Below, piece by piece: positions 40,101 to 48,659 of a stretch of 64,000 nt of DNA (position 1 is the stretch's first letter; the number at the start of each line of letters is the position of its first letter). The position numbers were made by a program, and so were the translations under genes. The DNA is from Gordius sp. MW1 (taxonomy: Eukaryota > Nematomorpha > Gordioida > Gordea > Gordiidae): the NCBI GenBank assembly GCA_964036665.1, contig OZ038528.1:2182001-2246000 (forward strand), written 5' to 3'. Under the pieces are notes generated by a model. That model was not told where the DNA came from and made no database searches. It worked only from the letters and a program-made list of their open reading frames with translations.

Positions 40101-40479
40101 CAGCCGATTTTAAAACACTAGTATATGGGATCAGACTGCATCTTGGTAATTCTTTAGTATAAATTGCATTTTTGAAATTAATTATACCTTTTTTGTTTTA
40201 TATGTTGGTATATGCTTAGTTTTATACGATGGAGTTTTATCGAAACGTTATTATCTTATTAGGTATATTCAATATTTCGCTACCAAACAAAGCCCGACAG
40301 ACGCCCTGCTGACGTTGTGGGAAGCTCAAAACGCAACACTTACATGCCAACCCGATGTACTAAACAGCGGTCCTGCTATAAATCAGCTGTGCAACGTGTT
40401 ATGGTGCATGAATAGACAGGACGCCATAGCAATATTGCAAAAGGAACATCAAAATGGAGAAATTAGGGCTTGGGTTTGA
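22024..40479 (+). CDS. unc-5: UNC-5 family netrin receptor (18 coding exons)
   Basis: Single-pass receptor for netrin that mediates growth-cone repulsion and cell migration; family members also act as dependence receptors through a death domain. Exons: 22024-22123, 23332-23736, 26702-26986, 29953-30120, 32349-32519, 33159-33197, 33575-33751, 34296-34762, 35574-35843, 36320-36497, 36584-36685, 37239-37408, 38010-38282, 38841-38987, 39113-39301, 39404-39516, 39609-39710, 40263-40479. They sum to 3573 nt (1190 aa) with matching phases. Order: signal peptide 1-27, Ig1 about 45-165, Ig2 170-262, TSP1 264-319 and 320-376, helix about 406-430, linker to 735, ZU5 754-850, UPA to about 1050, death domain about 1080-1160. 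Family usual length is 900-1100 aa; the excess is in the cytoplasmic linker. Confidence 0.95.
23332..23736 (+). CDS. unc-5: unc-5 exon 2: Ig domain 1
   Basis: Encodes PIFLIEPKDTYVVKHHSASL…CSA and YQCHCLATG, the Cys-rich Ig1 pattern of UNC5. Two AGs 15 nt apart (before 23332 and before 23347) keep the same phase, so the true acceptor is uncertain by five codons. Donor G|GTAAAT, phase 1. Confidence 0.92.
24998..25162 (-). mobile_element. hAT-type MITE in unc-5 intron 2
   Basis: CATGTGAGTAGCCAAGGGG … TGGCTACGCTCATG. GACTATATT occurs just before the element and again at 25164-25172. Confidence 0.88.
26523..26628 (+). mobile_element. short hAT-type MITE, perfect 8-bp duplication
   Basis: Only 106 bp: CATGGGCGTAGCCAGGTTTTG … CCCTGGCTACGCCCACG. 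Flanked by GTAATTTG at 26515-26522 and 26629-26636. It lies 73 bp before unc-5 exon 3. Confidence 0.95.
26702..26986 (+). CDS. unc-5: unc-5 exon 3: Ig domain 2
   Basis: Acceptor ACATTTTCAG. Encodes VELQCLPPQGTPKP…YWTKDG…NYSCVAKNIANQRST, a complete C2-type Ig fold with its Cys pair and Trp. Donor G|GTAAAT, phase 1. A palindromic MITE starts 42 nt after it. Confidence 0.95.
27028..27204. mobile_element. palindromic TA-flanked MITE, copy 2 (unc-5 intron 3)
   Basis: AGTGTTGTTACAAACGG … CCGTTTGTAACAACACT, with GTTTGGTCGACC and its mirror inside. Confidence 0.85.
27282..27437 (-). mobile_element. hAT-type MITE in unc-5 intron 3
   Basis: GGGGCGTAGGCGAGGGGGG … CTGGCTAAGTCCATG; left end disturbed. 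Confidence 0.75.
28378..28549 (+). mobile_element. hAT-type MITE in unc-5 intron 3
   Basis: CACGGGCTTAGTCAGGATTGG … CCATGGTTACGCACATG. Confidence 0.75.
29650..29747 (-). mobile_element. 98-bp hAT-type MITE, perfect 8-bp duplication
   Basis: CATGGGCGTAGCCAAGG … CCAAAACCTGGCTACGCCCACG, flanked by AATGTAGA at 29642-29649 and 29748-29755. Confidence 0.95.
29953..30120 (+). CDS. unc-5: unc-5 exon 4: thrombospondin type-1 repeat 1
   Basis: Acceptor GTGTTTCAG. WSEWSSWPSC carries the WxxW C-mannosylation pattern, followed by CGKGYRKRHRTC, GCSGP and CQYYCP. Donor A|GTAAGT, phase 1. A MITE begins 28 nt into the intron. Confidence 0.95.
30148..30328 (-). mobile_element. hAT-type MITE 28 nt after unc-5 exon 4
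   Basis: CATGGGCGTAGCCACGG … TCCTGGCTACGTCCATG. Confidence 0.88.
32349..32519 (+). CDS. unc-5: unc-5 exon 5: thrombospondin type-1 repeat 2
   Basis: WSEWSLWSSC, then CTTYRRRSC, YCDGP and CSTDFCP. Donor G|GTAATT, phase 1 in and out. Confidence 0.95.
32554..32693 (-). mobile_element. hAT-type MITE 34 nt after unc-5 exon 5
   Basis: CATGGGCGCAGTCAAGAG … GCTGGCTACGCCCATGA. Flanks GATACATA and ATTACATA match at 6 of 8. Confidence 0.85.
32736..33065 (-). repeat. dispersed 'GTCCGTCC' repeat, - copies
   Basis: Reverse complement of the 2990-3300 repeat. GGACAGGATGGACGGACGGA occurs twice (about 32740 and 33017), so two partial copies lie in tandem within unc-5 intron 5. Confidence 0.6.
33159..33197 (+). 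CDS. unc-5: unc-5 exon 6: 13-residue stalk
   Basis: Acceptor TTTAACAG, donor G|GTACGT, phase 1-1. Encodes the acidic peptide DMIDIEMNGRYSDG. Being 39 nt and symmetric in phase, it could be skipped without frame change. Confidence 0.75.
33575..33751 (+). CDS. unc-5: unc-5 exon 7: membrane span
   Basis: Acceptor ACTATTTTAG. One strong helix (LCAFCALVFLSILLIFFFV) followed by a stop-transfer RKNKRN cluster. Donor A|GTAATT, phase 1. Confidence 0.9.
33945..33996 (+). mobile_element. hAT-type MITE right-end fragment
   Basis: GGGGCAGGTAACCTTCGCTG … CCCTGGCTAAACCCATG, in unc-5 intron 7. Confidence 0.6.
34025..34172 (+). mobile_element. hAT-type MITE in unc-5 intron 7
   Basis: CATGGGCTTAGCCATGTTTAG … CTAGCTAGGCTCAAG; diverged. 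Confidence 0.75.
34296..34762 (+). CDS. unc-5: unc-5 exon 8: cytoplasmic linker
   Basis: Phase 1 forces the acceptor at AATAATTTAG (34295), the only in-phase AG after the last upstream stop. Encodes a Ser/Pro/His-rich segment (GHRPPPINQIPPH, RSSPRMGRSPARNRR) without recognised domain. Donor AAA|GTAATG, phase 0. Confidence 0.75.
35069..35178 (+). mobile_element. eroded hAT-type MITE in unc-5 intron 8
   Basis: GGAATTCAGATGGGAACAAT … AGAAGGGGGCAACCGCCCCTC; both termini lost. Confidence 0.5.
35391..35519 (+). mobile_element. hAT-type MITE in unc-5 intron 8, perfect duplication
   Basis: CATGGGCGTAGCTAGGTTTTG … TCCTGGCTACACCCATG, flanked by CCATTTTT at 35383-35390 and 35520-35527. It ends 54 nt before exon 9. 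Confidence 0.93.
35574..35843 (+). CDS. unc-5: unc-5 exon 9: Cys/His-rich cytoplasmic linker
   Basis: Acceptor TTACATACAG, phase 0; donor CAC|GTAAAA. Encodes NCPNHP…HNHHPH and PENFLPCLCGRTGHN. Not matched to any UNC5 segment known to me. A MITE starts 20 nt after the exon. Confidence 0.75.
35863..36029 (-). mobile_element. hAT-type MITE 20 nt after unc-5 exon 9
   Basis: CATGGGCGTAGCCAAGGGG … GCTTGCTACTCCCATG. Flanks TTTATATC and TTTGTATC match at 7 of 8. Confidence 0.9.
36320..36497 (+). CDS. unc-5: unc-5 exon 10: pre-ZU5 / ZU5 start
   Basis: Acceptor AATATGCAG, phase 0. The last residues (TAEIGCEGGKLILKNSG) correspond to the GGRLSIPGTG-type first strand of ZU5. Donor G|GTATTT, phase 1. Confidence 0.85.
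36584..36685 (+). CDS. unc-5: unc-5 exon 11: ZU5
   Basis: GISLLIPPGAIAQGRREKMF is the ZU5 signature, followed by LTVCRED. Donor G|GTTTTT, phase 1-1. Confidence 0.95.
36945..37110. mobile_element. palindromic TA-flanked MITE, copy 3 (unc-5 intron 11)
   Basis: AGTGGTGTAAAAACG … CCGTTTTTACAACACT with TA on both sides. Confidence 0.85.
37239..37408 (+). CDS. unc-5: unc-5 exon 12: ZU5
   Basis: LLSPLIFCGPAGLILKKPAV … HCGSDVTRDWVL matches the UNC5 'LSPSVTCGPTGLLL' core. Donor AAG|GTAACT, phase 0. The next MITE lies 49 nt downstream. Confidence 0.95.
37458..37593 (+). mobile_element. hAT-type MITE 49 nt after unc-5 exon 12
   Basis: CATGGGCGTAGCCAGGATTGG … CCCTGGCTACGCCTTTG. Flanks ACAACATT and ACAAAATT match at 7 of 8. 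Confidence 0.9.
38010..38282 (+). CDS. unc-5: unc-5 exon 13: ZU5/UPA
   Basis: ETIDTPVYCHIQDD … LQGYALIGHS … STECTLRVYCIENNRDG, the end of ZU5 and start of UPA. Acceptor TTTTGAAAAG, donor GAG|GTATAT, phase 0-0. Confidence 0.93.
38459..38652. mobile_element. palindromic TA-flanked MITE, copy 4 (unc-5 intron 13)
   Basis: AGTGTTGTAAAAACGGCTGGG … CCCAGCCGTTTTTACAACACT, nearly perfect terminal repeats. Confidence 0.9.
38841..38987 (+). CDS. unc-5: unc-5 exon 14: UPA
   Basis: AEKKMHGRLIHEPRVFPFTD … SLSIANISPGWKNK matches the 'GGYLVEEPKPLMFKD' region. Phase 0-0. Confidence 0.92.
39113..39301 (+). CDS. unc-5: unc-5 exon 15: UPA
   Basis: EIPFVHLWSGNRNAIHCSFV matches UNC5 'EIPFYHIWSGSQ'. Donor GAT|GTAAAA, phase 0-0. 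Confidence 0.93.
39404..39516 (+). CDS. unc-5: unc-5 exon 16: UPA to death-domain linker
   Basis: VVTCHSHKPSANTIVEE … YTNIPFK leads into the death domain. Acceptor TTACCTTAG, donor AA|GTAAAA, phase 2. Confidence 0.85.
39609..39710 (+). CDS. unc-5: unc-5 exon 17: death domain, first part
   Basis: IPQYVKDLLCKCMD … GNDWRLLAQHLHYDR; the GNDWR.LAQ motif is diagnostic. Donor AG|GTAATT, phase 2. Confidence 0.95.
39931..40119. mobile_element. palindromic TA-flanked MITE, copy 5 (unc-5 intron 17)
   Basis: TAGTGTTGTAAAGAGGG … CCCAGCCGATTTTAAAACACTA. Confidence 0.85.
40263..40479 (+). CDS. unc-5: unc-5 exon 18: death domain, end and stop
   Basis: YIQYFATKQSPTDALLTLWE matches '[20 protein letters not shown]', then a helical tail ending GEIRAWV and TGA. 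Confidence 0.95.
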
Positions 40480-40807
40480 TCCCCCATCTCTATCTTCTTA
40501 TTGATGAGAATTTCTTAAATTTACCTTACACAAAGTCTTCCGATATTTACAAACCTATAACCCCTCTCCAAGCAAATGATGGGCGATATGAATTGATAAT
40601 TGATTCTTAAGGGAGGGAGAGATGGGTGTTGTTTACAAGTTTTTTGTATATAACAAAGGAGCCTACTTTATTTAATGCCCAAATTGATATACATTACGAC
40701 GCGATTTTTGTAAATACATCTACTTATCGCGTATGCATTTTGAAAACACCGCGCATTTACTCACACCCCAACTAAACTATACGGTATTTCGTTTTTATAT
40801 GAGCTTT

Positions 40808-40813
40808 AATAAA
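40808..40813 (+). terminator. candidate unc-5 polyadenylation signal
   Basis: AATAAA 329 nt after the unc-5 stop codon. Confidence 0.45.
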
Positions 40814-41024
40814 TATGTTGTTTTTTAATTTGCATCAAGTAAAGTTAATTAACATTGTCAGATGGGCATTAAGTTAACAGTAAATCACAACTTATGGACT
40901 CTATTTTAGTTATTTTTTATAGGAGATTTATAAATTACTTATAATACAACAAGAAAACTTTGTATAATTTTAATAATCTTTAAATTAAAAAATTTATTTA
41001 TAAGGAAATAGTTAAAATGCCAAT

Positions 41025-41777
41025 TTGTGGGGGATTTATTATTCTAACAATCATTTGATAACTATGCCCCTGCTTTCTTTATTTTGCGGGCTGGTGTCGC
41101 GCTCCGTCGATTACCTAATTTCGAGCTGCGATGCCGCCCAGTGTGCCAATCTAAGGTCATTCCTGCTAGATGGCTCTAGCCACGAATGGCTAGAGGCCTA
41201 TCCCACCATATTCTTAGGGACGATGCTAGAAGATCAAGAAATTTCCTATTCCATAGCTCTACGGCTTGGAATAAAATTTTCAAAACCTATTACGTGTCGT
41301 AACTGTAATGTAGGGGTGGATGAACAAGCCAGGCATCCCCTACATTGCCTAGCCAACAAATATAAATATGTTAGACATCAAAAAGCCAATATTTTAATTC
41401 AAACTGCCCTAAAAAAAGCCAAAATTCCGTCTATTTTAGAACCATCAGGCCCCTCTTTGGAGGGTCGCATGCGACCAGACGGATCCTCTTTGGTTCCCTG
41501 GAGCAATGGCCCGCCAATTAAGTGGGATTTTACCTGCGTAGACCTCTTCGCCCCCTCAAACCTTACCATTGATTCTCTTTTGGCCGCTGAGGGGCGAAAA
41601 TTTAATAAATACAAAGCCCTTTTAGACTCTAACATTTTTATCCCTTTGGTTGCCTCATGTTCGGGCACCTTTGGTAAAGAAGCTTTAGCTTTTTTTAAGG
41701 AGCTAGGAAGACGTTCACCTCCCTCCAAACATTCTATACCCTTTCTCCTTAAACAAAGACTCGGTATCCTTATATAG
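41025..41777 (+). pseudogene. retroelement C-terminal fragment with restriction-like endonuclease signature
   Basis: A 250-codon frame matching the C-terminal part of reverse-transcriptase-containing proteins common in invertebrate genomes: a W-L-x-A-x-P … SYSIALRLGI block, a zinc-binding-like CRNCN…RHPLHC cluster, LEPSG, RPDG, WDFTCVD, APSN, FIPLVA and AFFKELGRR. The spacing C-x2-C … H-x3-C followed by RPD-x15-D resembles the restriction-like endonuclease module of R2-type non-LTR retrotransposons, where it nicks the target DNA. The reverse transcriptase itself is absent upstream, so this is a 5'-truncated copy, as such elements usually are. AATAAA lies at 41904-41909. Assignment to a particular clade is inference. 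Confidence 0.65.
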
Positions 41778-41903
41778 CGAGATACAACTTTAAATCGCTG
41801 GCCGACTCGTGGCCTCTTTTAGCTGATGATTTCGATGTAGACTGATTTTTTTTTTATATATTTATTTCATATCCTGTATTGTCAATATCTACGTATTTGA
41901 TTC

Positions 41904-41909
41904 AATAAA
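41904..41909 (+). terminator. polyadenylation signal of the retroelement fragment
   Basis: AATAAA about 125 nt after the stop codon of the fragment at 41025-41777. Confidence 0.35.
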
Positions 41910-42569
41910 CTTTTAATATTTTATATTATACCCAGTACCTTCTGTCGAAAATCGTGAAAAATTGTATACTGAGATATTACTTACTCTAAAATTTCTATCC
42001 CCTTAGTGACTTCCTGTTCTGCTTGGCAATCATTGACATTTTTAATCAATAGGAAAGAAATCATCTGAAGCTAAATACTCACATAATTAGTATTTTTAGC
42101 GAAATTATCTGACACGTGGCTCTTGATTACTTTGAATGATAGTTTTTCTTATACTTTTATACTCATTTATAGTATATCTTATGTATCATACTTAGTAAAA
42201 AAATATATGCATTTTATTTTATGTAATAATAAGGGTTTAAAACTAATACTTCTTTAAAGAGACGCCTATATAAAAAATAGCAGGCATACGAGTTACAGAA
42301 AAAAAATCTTCATTTTTAATAAATGGTAAAGGATAACAACAAGATCCAAAACTGTCTTAAAAATGCCTAATATCTCTCCTGGGTATAAAAAGCTCATAAT
42401 ATTAAACTATATTTTATTAATGTCGTTTAATTCTTAGTACTTTTTAAATTAGCCGGCATTACTAAAAAATTCATATTTGTGAAAGGATAAACTAACTCAA
42501 TGCAGGTAAATTTCGATATAAGAACACATTAATGGAATGCCTACTACAATCTATAGAAGGGTATAATTG

Positions 42570-43055
42570 AAGCTCTCCACGAGCTGTCTGAAGCCAGACC
42601 CGGCCCGAACACGGCCCAGCCTAAAATCAAGACACAATTTCGGGTCGGGCCTGATGGGGGAGTCTAGTATTCATTATATTCATCGTAGCTATTAAAACTT
42701 TGAAATTATAATGGGTTAATTATTGCAAAAATATTTTCACCGTTAAGTGTAATTTATTTTATAAAGTTAGTTTTTTAGGTTTAAATTATTAGCTGAACAA
42801 ATTGATCAGGTGAAATGGATTTTTATTTAAAACTTATCTAAATTGTAAATTCCAATTTATAACAAATAAAATAATTATTAAAGGTAAAATAGTCTAAAGG
42901 TGTTTATTAAAGAAAATCGGGCCGAACTCAGGCTCGGGACGGGCCAAAAATAAAAAAAAACATTTCGGGCTAGGATCTGCCTTAGGCAAATTAAAAAATA
43001 TAATGTCGGCAGAGGGTCACCGTCGGGCCGATAAAAATTCCTTTTGCAGAGCTCT
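42570..43055. mobile_element. GC-rich inverted-repeat element, diverged copy
   Basis: GACCCGGCCCGAACACGGCCC at the left and GTCGGGCCGATAAAAATTCC…GCAGAGCTCTAG at the right around an AT-rich centre, like 3631-4262. Confidence 0.5.
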
Positions 43056-44659
43056 AGTAATGGTGCTGTTCAATGGTTCGCTTTTACTCATTTTTAAACC
43101 TTCAAAAGGGAGGGATTTGCTCAACAGAACACTTTATATTAGCTAATAGTTTAAATTCTATAAAACTTTAAAATTTCAGGTACCTGGGCTCTAGAAAATA
43201 ATTAAAATTCGGTTCGATATTCGATCTTATTTCGAACGAATTTGTTGAAATTTAAAAATTTGAAAAAAAGATTTTAAAATTAATTACTTTAAATCTACTT
43301 TATATAGATGAGAGGCATATGATTCAGTTTTTATGTCCACGAATTAATTATTTTTCCACTATTTTTAAATTTTGTATACATACATAGTAAACAAATGTCT
43401 TCTAATTTCAAAATTCTTTCAAGTTTTGGTAATATTCAAGTTCAATTTTTATTTAATTTTAATGTTATTTTCATACTTATCCATTACACTTTAACATATT
43501 CTATATAATATATTTTATGCCTTTGAGGTTTTATTAAGAGATTTAAAACAAGATAATACCCAGAAGCACGAGTGCCCAATTTTAAATAATAGGTAAACTC
43601 TAATTACTGCCAACTGCAATTTTTTATATTATATTAATTTGGTTAAATATTTCTTTCGTTAAATTTATATAATTTTGATATCAAAGAAGTAAAAAGAAAT
43701 AAATAAGTGATTGAGACCATTACGCATATAATAAATTAAATCATCTAACAATGGTACTAGCAATCATGTTTGAAGGTTTTTGTATATAACAAACAAAAAT
43801 TGACTAAAAACCGCTTTTAATTGTCTTACAGCTATCGACATTTCTATTCCTTAATTCGCCTTTCACATTTTTATTCAATGTTTGAAATGTATATGCAAAT
43901 TAAATATCATATAAAAGCTTTTTTTAAATGCGATTTTTTAGTAATATAGAAACTTAATATATATTCGAAACTAATACCACAAATATTCAATTCGACTCGA
44001 AATTCCGAAGCGTAATTTAAATGGGTTCTTTTCGGTAAGTTCAGACTTGAAAATTTAATTTATTAACAATTCTGAAGGAAAGTGAGTTGGTAAGAGGTAG
44101 GAGAAGTATAAGTCATATTTCTTTACATTTTTTGGGTAAAGAGAAGGCAGAAAAATGTTATTACATATTGGTTTACAGGAGAATTTATTAAATATTGTAT
44201 TAATAGAAACACTATGTTGAAGCATATTTGAAAAATTAGTAGTTATTTTAACTCCTCAAACACCTGCATAAGAGTTATTCCAGGTTTCCATATATTTCAA
44301 TATTGCATTTTAATTTAACATATTGACGTCATCAAAATTGGCCATAAAACATTATTTTTTTGGTTTTAGCCTACCACAATTATTTGAGCCAACAATTTAA
44401 TTATTGGTTTTTAAATTAAATTAATATTTATTAAAAGGGATTTGCAAATGTAAATAGGTTAATACTTTAAACAAACAATGGGGCGTCTTATAGCATAGGA
44501 AATGAGATTTAGGATAAAATTAAATTTGATTAAAATCTTGTGTCAAATAAGTCTATTCAATGCTTTGTTTTTCGTCATTTTAACACCGTACGCAAATAAT
44601 ACCCACATCTCATAATTAAACCTTATTAAAGTCCTTTCACTATTAAGGCCCAACCCCAA
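43056..44659. other. 1.6 kb AT-rich intergenic DNA before the second GPCR
   Basis: No exon or repeat family recognised. The last few hundred bases probably include the promoter of the gene at 44660. Confidence 0.4.
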
Positions 44660-45928
44660 ATGACTTTGAATATGGCCAAAGAAATCGTAGTTTCGTCCGA
44701 TTATATTTTGTGGAGTATTAATATCACTTATGGAATAATTATACCTATCCTCGTGGTGATCGGAGTGGCTGGAAGTGTGCTTTTTTATATGTCATATAGA
44801 GTTGTTTTTTCGTTTAATTCAGTAACGGGAAGCGGTATAGCAAAGAAGCACAAACTATCTCTGTACGTATTAATCAGATTTATGACCCTTTCCGATTTTC
44901 TCTCGTCTCTATTCATTATACCTAACCTTGCAATATACATGCTAAAATCCGAAAAATGTTTCGCTTCCAAATGGATGCCTTTTATATAATTAAAATCAAT
45001 TTTCCCCTACTAGATACGCTTCCCAACTTCAGCAATTTCATTTGTATAGCTATATCAGTGGAGCGTTTGTGTGCTTTAGTATTACCACATCACTATACAG
45101 AATTTTGTAAAAACCGGTATATTAGATATCTTATATTAGCCCTAGGATTTTTTGTTTGTCTGGCCTTAACGATACCATACAGTTGGGGATATGATGTCGT
45201 TTATATAGAAAACGAAAGCACGAATTTTATAGATGGTATTTCATTCATCAACAATTTGACAAACGTTTCAAGCAGCACTATTCTTAAAAATGTCACAACA
45301 AAAATAAATGTGAACAACAGTGCTTGTAAAAACAATGGCTATTCATTCCCATGCACAGAATCTTAAAACTATTGAATGGTTTATAAGCTATCGTCGTTCA
45401 ATCAACGTTTTATTTTGCCTAGTCCCATTAATAGCAGTTTTTTCGAATACCATAACAATCTGTTGCTATTTACGTATGATGAATAAAAAGAACAAAGTGA
45501 AAAAAGGTGACGATAAAAGTATTGTTGCAGCTAGCAATCTTTTATTACCACACACAAGAACTTCTATTTTTAAAGGCAATAATCATAATGTTTCTTTTAA
45601 TATGGTGCCCCTGAAAAAACCGACTACGATAATTTGCGCAGACAGCCAAGCTTCAATGAAAAGCAAATATAGACAAAAAAAATTAATCTTATTCTTGTTA
45701 ATTATCAATTTATATCTAATTTTAAACATATTACCCATGACAATTTACATGTTTGCCTATCAACCTTGGACGGATACGTTTAAAAGCAAAACTGAACTAT
45801 GGTTTCAGCATTTCGCCTACACTACGAAATACGGTATAAATTGTCTAGGCGTATATATACAATTATTTATGGACCCCAAAATTCATCAAGGATTTAAATT
45901 GGTTTGCAATAATATGCGGAGAAAATAG
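44660..45928 (+). pseudogene. class A GPCR with two frame breaks
   Basis: Three overlapping frames together give one receptor: 44660-44989 (helices 1-2, with LSLYVLIRFMTLSDF carrying the helix-2 Asp, and a Cys at the expected start of helix 3), 44956-45366 (helix 3 with ISVERLCALVLPHHY in place of DRY, helix 4, a long second loop with many N-glycosylation sites and two Cys) and 45320-45928 (helix 5 SINVLFCLVPLIAVF, a long third loop, helices 6-7, QLFMDPKIHQGF in place of NPxxY, basic tail). Breaks lie near 44960-45013 and 45310-45360. GT–AG pairs that restore frame exist (44958-45013, 56 nt; 45310-45358, 49 nt), but splicing them would delete the conserved Cys residues, so indels in a pseudogene or in the assembly are more likely. 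Ligand unknown. Confidence 0.65.
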
Positions 45929-46254
45929 TATTTAAACCAGATATGTTAATCAAAAGAATTGATCCTATAGGCTTGTACTACAAACTCGATTTCACAATGT
46001 TTTGAAAGCAAAATTGAAATTATGTAAAATTTGTGGTGCCATATAATAGATATTAGTCAGTAAATTAAATTACATATTGTAGTAAAAAAGTTCTTTCAAA
46101 ATTATTAACTATCATGCTTTAGGTTATGCGAGTAAACTTATTTTATTAATCCGACAGGTACCTAATTTGACAGAACCAATTTCTATAAAAAACTCGGGAC
46201 TTCGGCTTTCGTGGGAAGGGAAGGGGGGACGACTCATCTATACTCCGTATAAAC

Positions 46255-46375
46255 GTAGCATATTTGCTATGCAGTTTATGGGCTCGCTTTTGTTGTCCGG
46301 CCCGTCCGTCCAACGTTCTTAATTGTAGGTTCGATACCCGGAGAGGGCAAATTTTTATATTTTTTTTTAAATTAA
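46255..46375 (+). repeat. tRNA-related SINE-like repeat
   Basis: TTTATGGGCTCGCTTTTGTTG, GTCCGTCC, then GTAGGTTCGATACCCGGAGAG with a good B box (46328-46339) and a T-rich tail. The reverse complement lies at about 50870-50985. Confidence 0.5.
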
Positions 46376-47159
46376 ATTAATATAGCAATTGCTTAAAGAC
46401 CGTACATTAGTCTAAGGAATTTATTATAATTCAAGCTAGTAAAATACATTTTATTCTTGTCTTTTGCGCTGTCTTATGTGTCGTAACGCCCCACATCCAT
46501 AATTTTCATTTATTGTGTCGCTATTAAATTTTATAATGCATATTTACATAAGTGTGTAATGTTTCTAAAATAAAATAAAAAGGAGATGGCGAAACGTTTG
46601 CTTAACCATCCCCAGGGAGAACCTCTCAGTTTTTATTATCGATAACTGGTTTACATAACATGCAAAAAATTTTAATGTTGATTTTAATGAGTTTTTAAGG
46701 CAGTATTTAAAACCCGAATTTGTCCATAAATCATGCATTGACGGTAAGCAGTTAATTAGAATTTGGTGTAAAAAAAATTAATTTTTTTAGAAAGTTTTTT
46801 TATAAAATATAAAAATATAGCAGAATTCAAAATATTCTTTACGTAATACGAGTGAAAAAAAATTGTTAAGGTATAAAAAATCGAACCCTAAAATCTTTCA
46901 TTTTATACAAATGGGTTTTAGATAATTTTAGATAAATTTTATGCTTCAACGTTGAAAGCTGTCAAAATCCATTTACTGAAAAGCGTTTAATAAAATTCGA
47001 ACTCGTTGCCTTCTGTTTACAAGACCGCTATAACCACTCACACCCTGCTGGTATTAAAAAAAGTATTTATAGTGAAAATAATTTTCTGAATGGTAGAAGT
47101 TTTTATGTTATTTAAATAGATAATGAAATAAAAAAGTTGTGTTTTATGTTTATTATATA

Positions 47160-48412
47160 GTACTAGCTGACCCGGCAAACGTTGTTTTGCCCTATTAAAA
47201 ATATTAAAAAAATAAAAAATTTAAATAAGAAAAAAACTACCAATTAATATCTATATGTTCTACTTTTTACATTTTTTAAAACTTACATAAACGATGAAAA
47301 TAAATCCTTTTGTATCTATGCCACCACCAAATTTGGAAAACTAACAGACCGATTTGGCTCAAAATTTCACAGTTTATTCCCCATACTCTGGAGCATATTT
47401 TAAGATTTGTTTGAGCCAAATTGGTCCAATAGTTTTTGAGGGACGTCTTTATTAAGTGTCAAAACGTATAAACCAACGTATAAAACAAAAAAACGTGACC
47501 CCTCGAAAACTACTGGACCGATTTGGCTCAAACAAAGCTTAAAACATGCTCCGAAGTATGGGAAATAAAGTATGAAATTTTGAGCCAAATCGGTCCAGTA
47601 GTTTTTGAGGGTAACCCAAATAAGTTTATCCAATAATATAATTTACACGGAAAAGCATCTTTTATCATATGGAATAAAAAGCATATATGTAATTATTTGG
47701 TAAAGAGTATATTAAAATTTATTAACCCCTCAAAAACTACTGGACCGATTTGGCTTGAACAAATTTTAAAACATGCTCCAGAGTATAGGGTATAAAGTAT
47801 GCAATTTTGAGCCAAATCGGACCAGTAGTTTTTGAGGGACGTCTTTATTAAGTGTCAAAACGTATAAACCAACGTAAAACAAAAAATCGTGACCCCTCGA
47901 AAACTACTGGACTGATTTGGCTCGAACAAATCTTAAAACATGCTCCGAAGTATGGGGAATAAAGTATGAAATTTTGAGCCAAATCGGTCGAGTAGTTTTT
48001 GAGGGACGTTTTTATTAAGTGTCAAAACGTATAAACCAACGTATAAAACAAAAAAACGTAACCCCTCGAAAACTACTGGACCGATTTGGCTCAAACAAAT
48101 CTTAAAACATGCTCCGAAGTATAGGGAATAAACTGTGAAATTTTGAGCCAAATCGGTCTAGTAGTTTTTGAGAGACGTCTTTATTAAGTGCCAAAATGTA
48201 TAAAACAAAAGAACGTAACCCCTCAAAAACTACTGGACCGATTTGGCTCAAACAAATCTTAAAACATGCTCCAGAGTATGGGGAATAAACTGTGAAATTT
48301 TGAGCCAAATCGGTCTGTTAGTTTTCTAAATTTGGTGGTGGCATAGATACAAACAAACACAATCAAACAAACACACAAACATACATACATAGTTTCATTT
48401 TTATATATAAGA
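47160..48412. repeat. dispersed element containing a ~165-bp hairpin tandem array
   Basis: Starts TACTAGCTGACCCGGCAAAC and ends in (CAAA)n/(CATA)n plus TTTTTATATATAAGATA. In between, a unit of about 160-170 bp is repeated: CTACTGGACCGATTTGGCTC occurs near 47508, 47736, 47903, 48070 and 48228, each followed about 65 bp later by its inverse GAGCCAAATCGGTCCAGTAG. Each unit can fold into a hairpin. One unit is interrupted near 47640-47725. Short frames inside are repeat translations, not genes. Confidence 0.75.
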
Positions 48413-48659
48413 TAATGAAACAATAATAGAAAATCAATGTATTATAGATAATTTAACAAATATAAATTATTATATAAAAAATGGGGGGACGCAAAAAAAT
48501 TATAAAATATTTGGGGGGCCGCGTATATAAAAAGGTTGAGAACCATTGATTTAAAATACTTCAGCAATAGGCGTTTTTTGATCATCAAATAAATAACTAA
48601 TTAGTAAATCAATTCAAGAATTTGTTTCGGTATTTTATAATGATTTTGGGAGGAGCATT

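Noticed and set aside
45310..45358. 49-nt GT–AG micro-intron in the second GPCR
   Set aside because: It restores the frame, but would remove the loop 2 cysteines; kept only as an alternative.
47400..48308. Three similar - strand open frames (…ACFKICLSQIGPVVFEG…)
   Set aside because: They are translations of the 165-bp tandem repeat, not a gene family.
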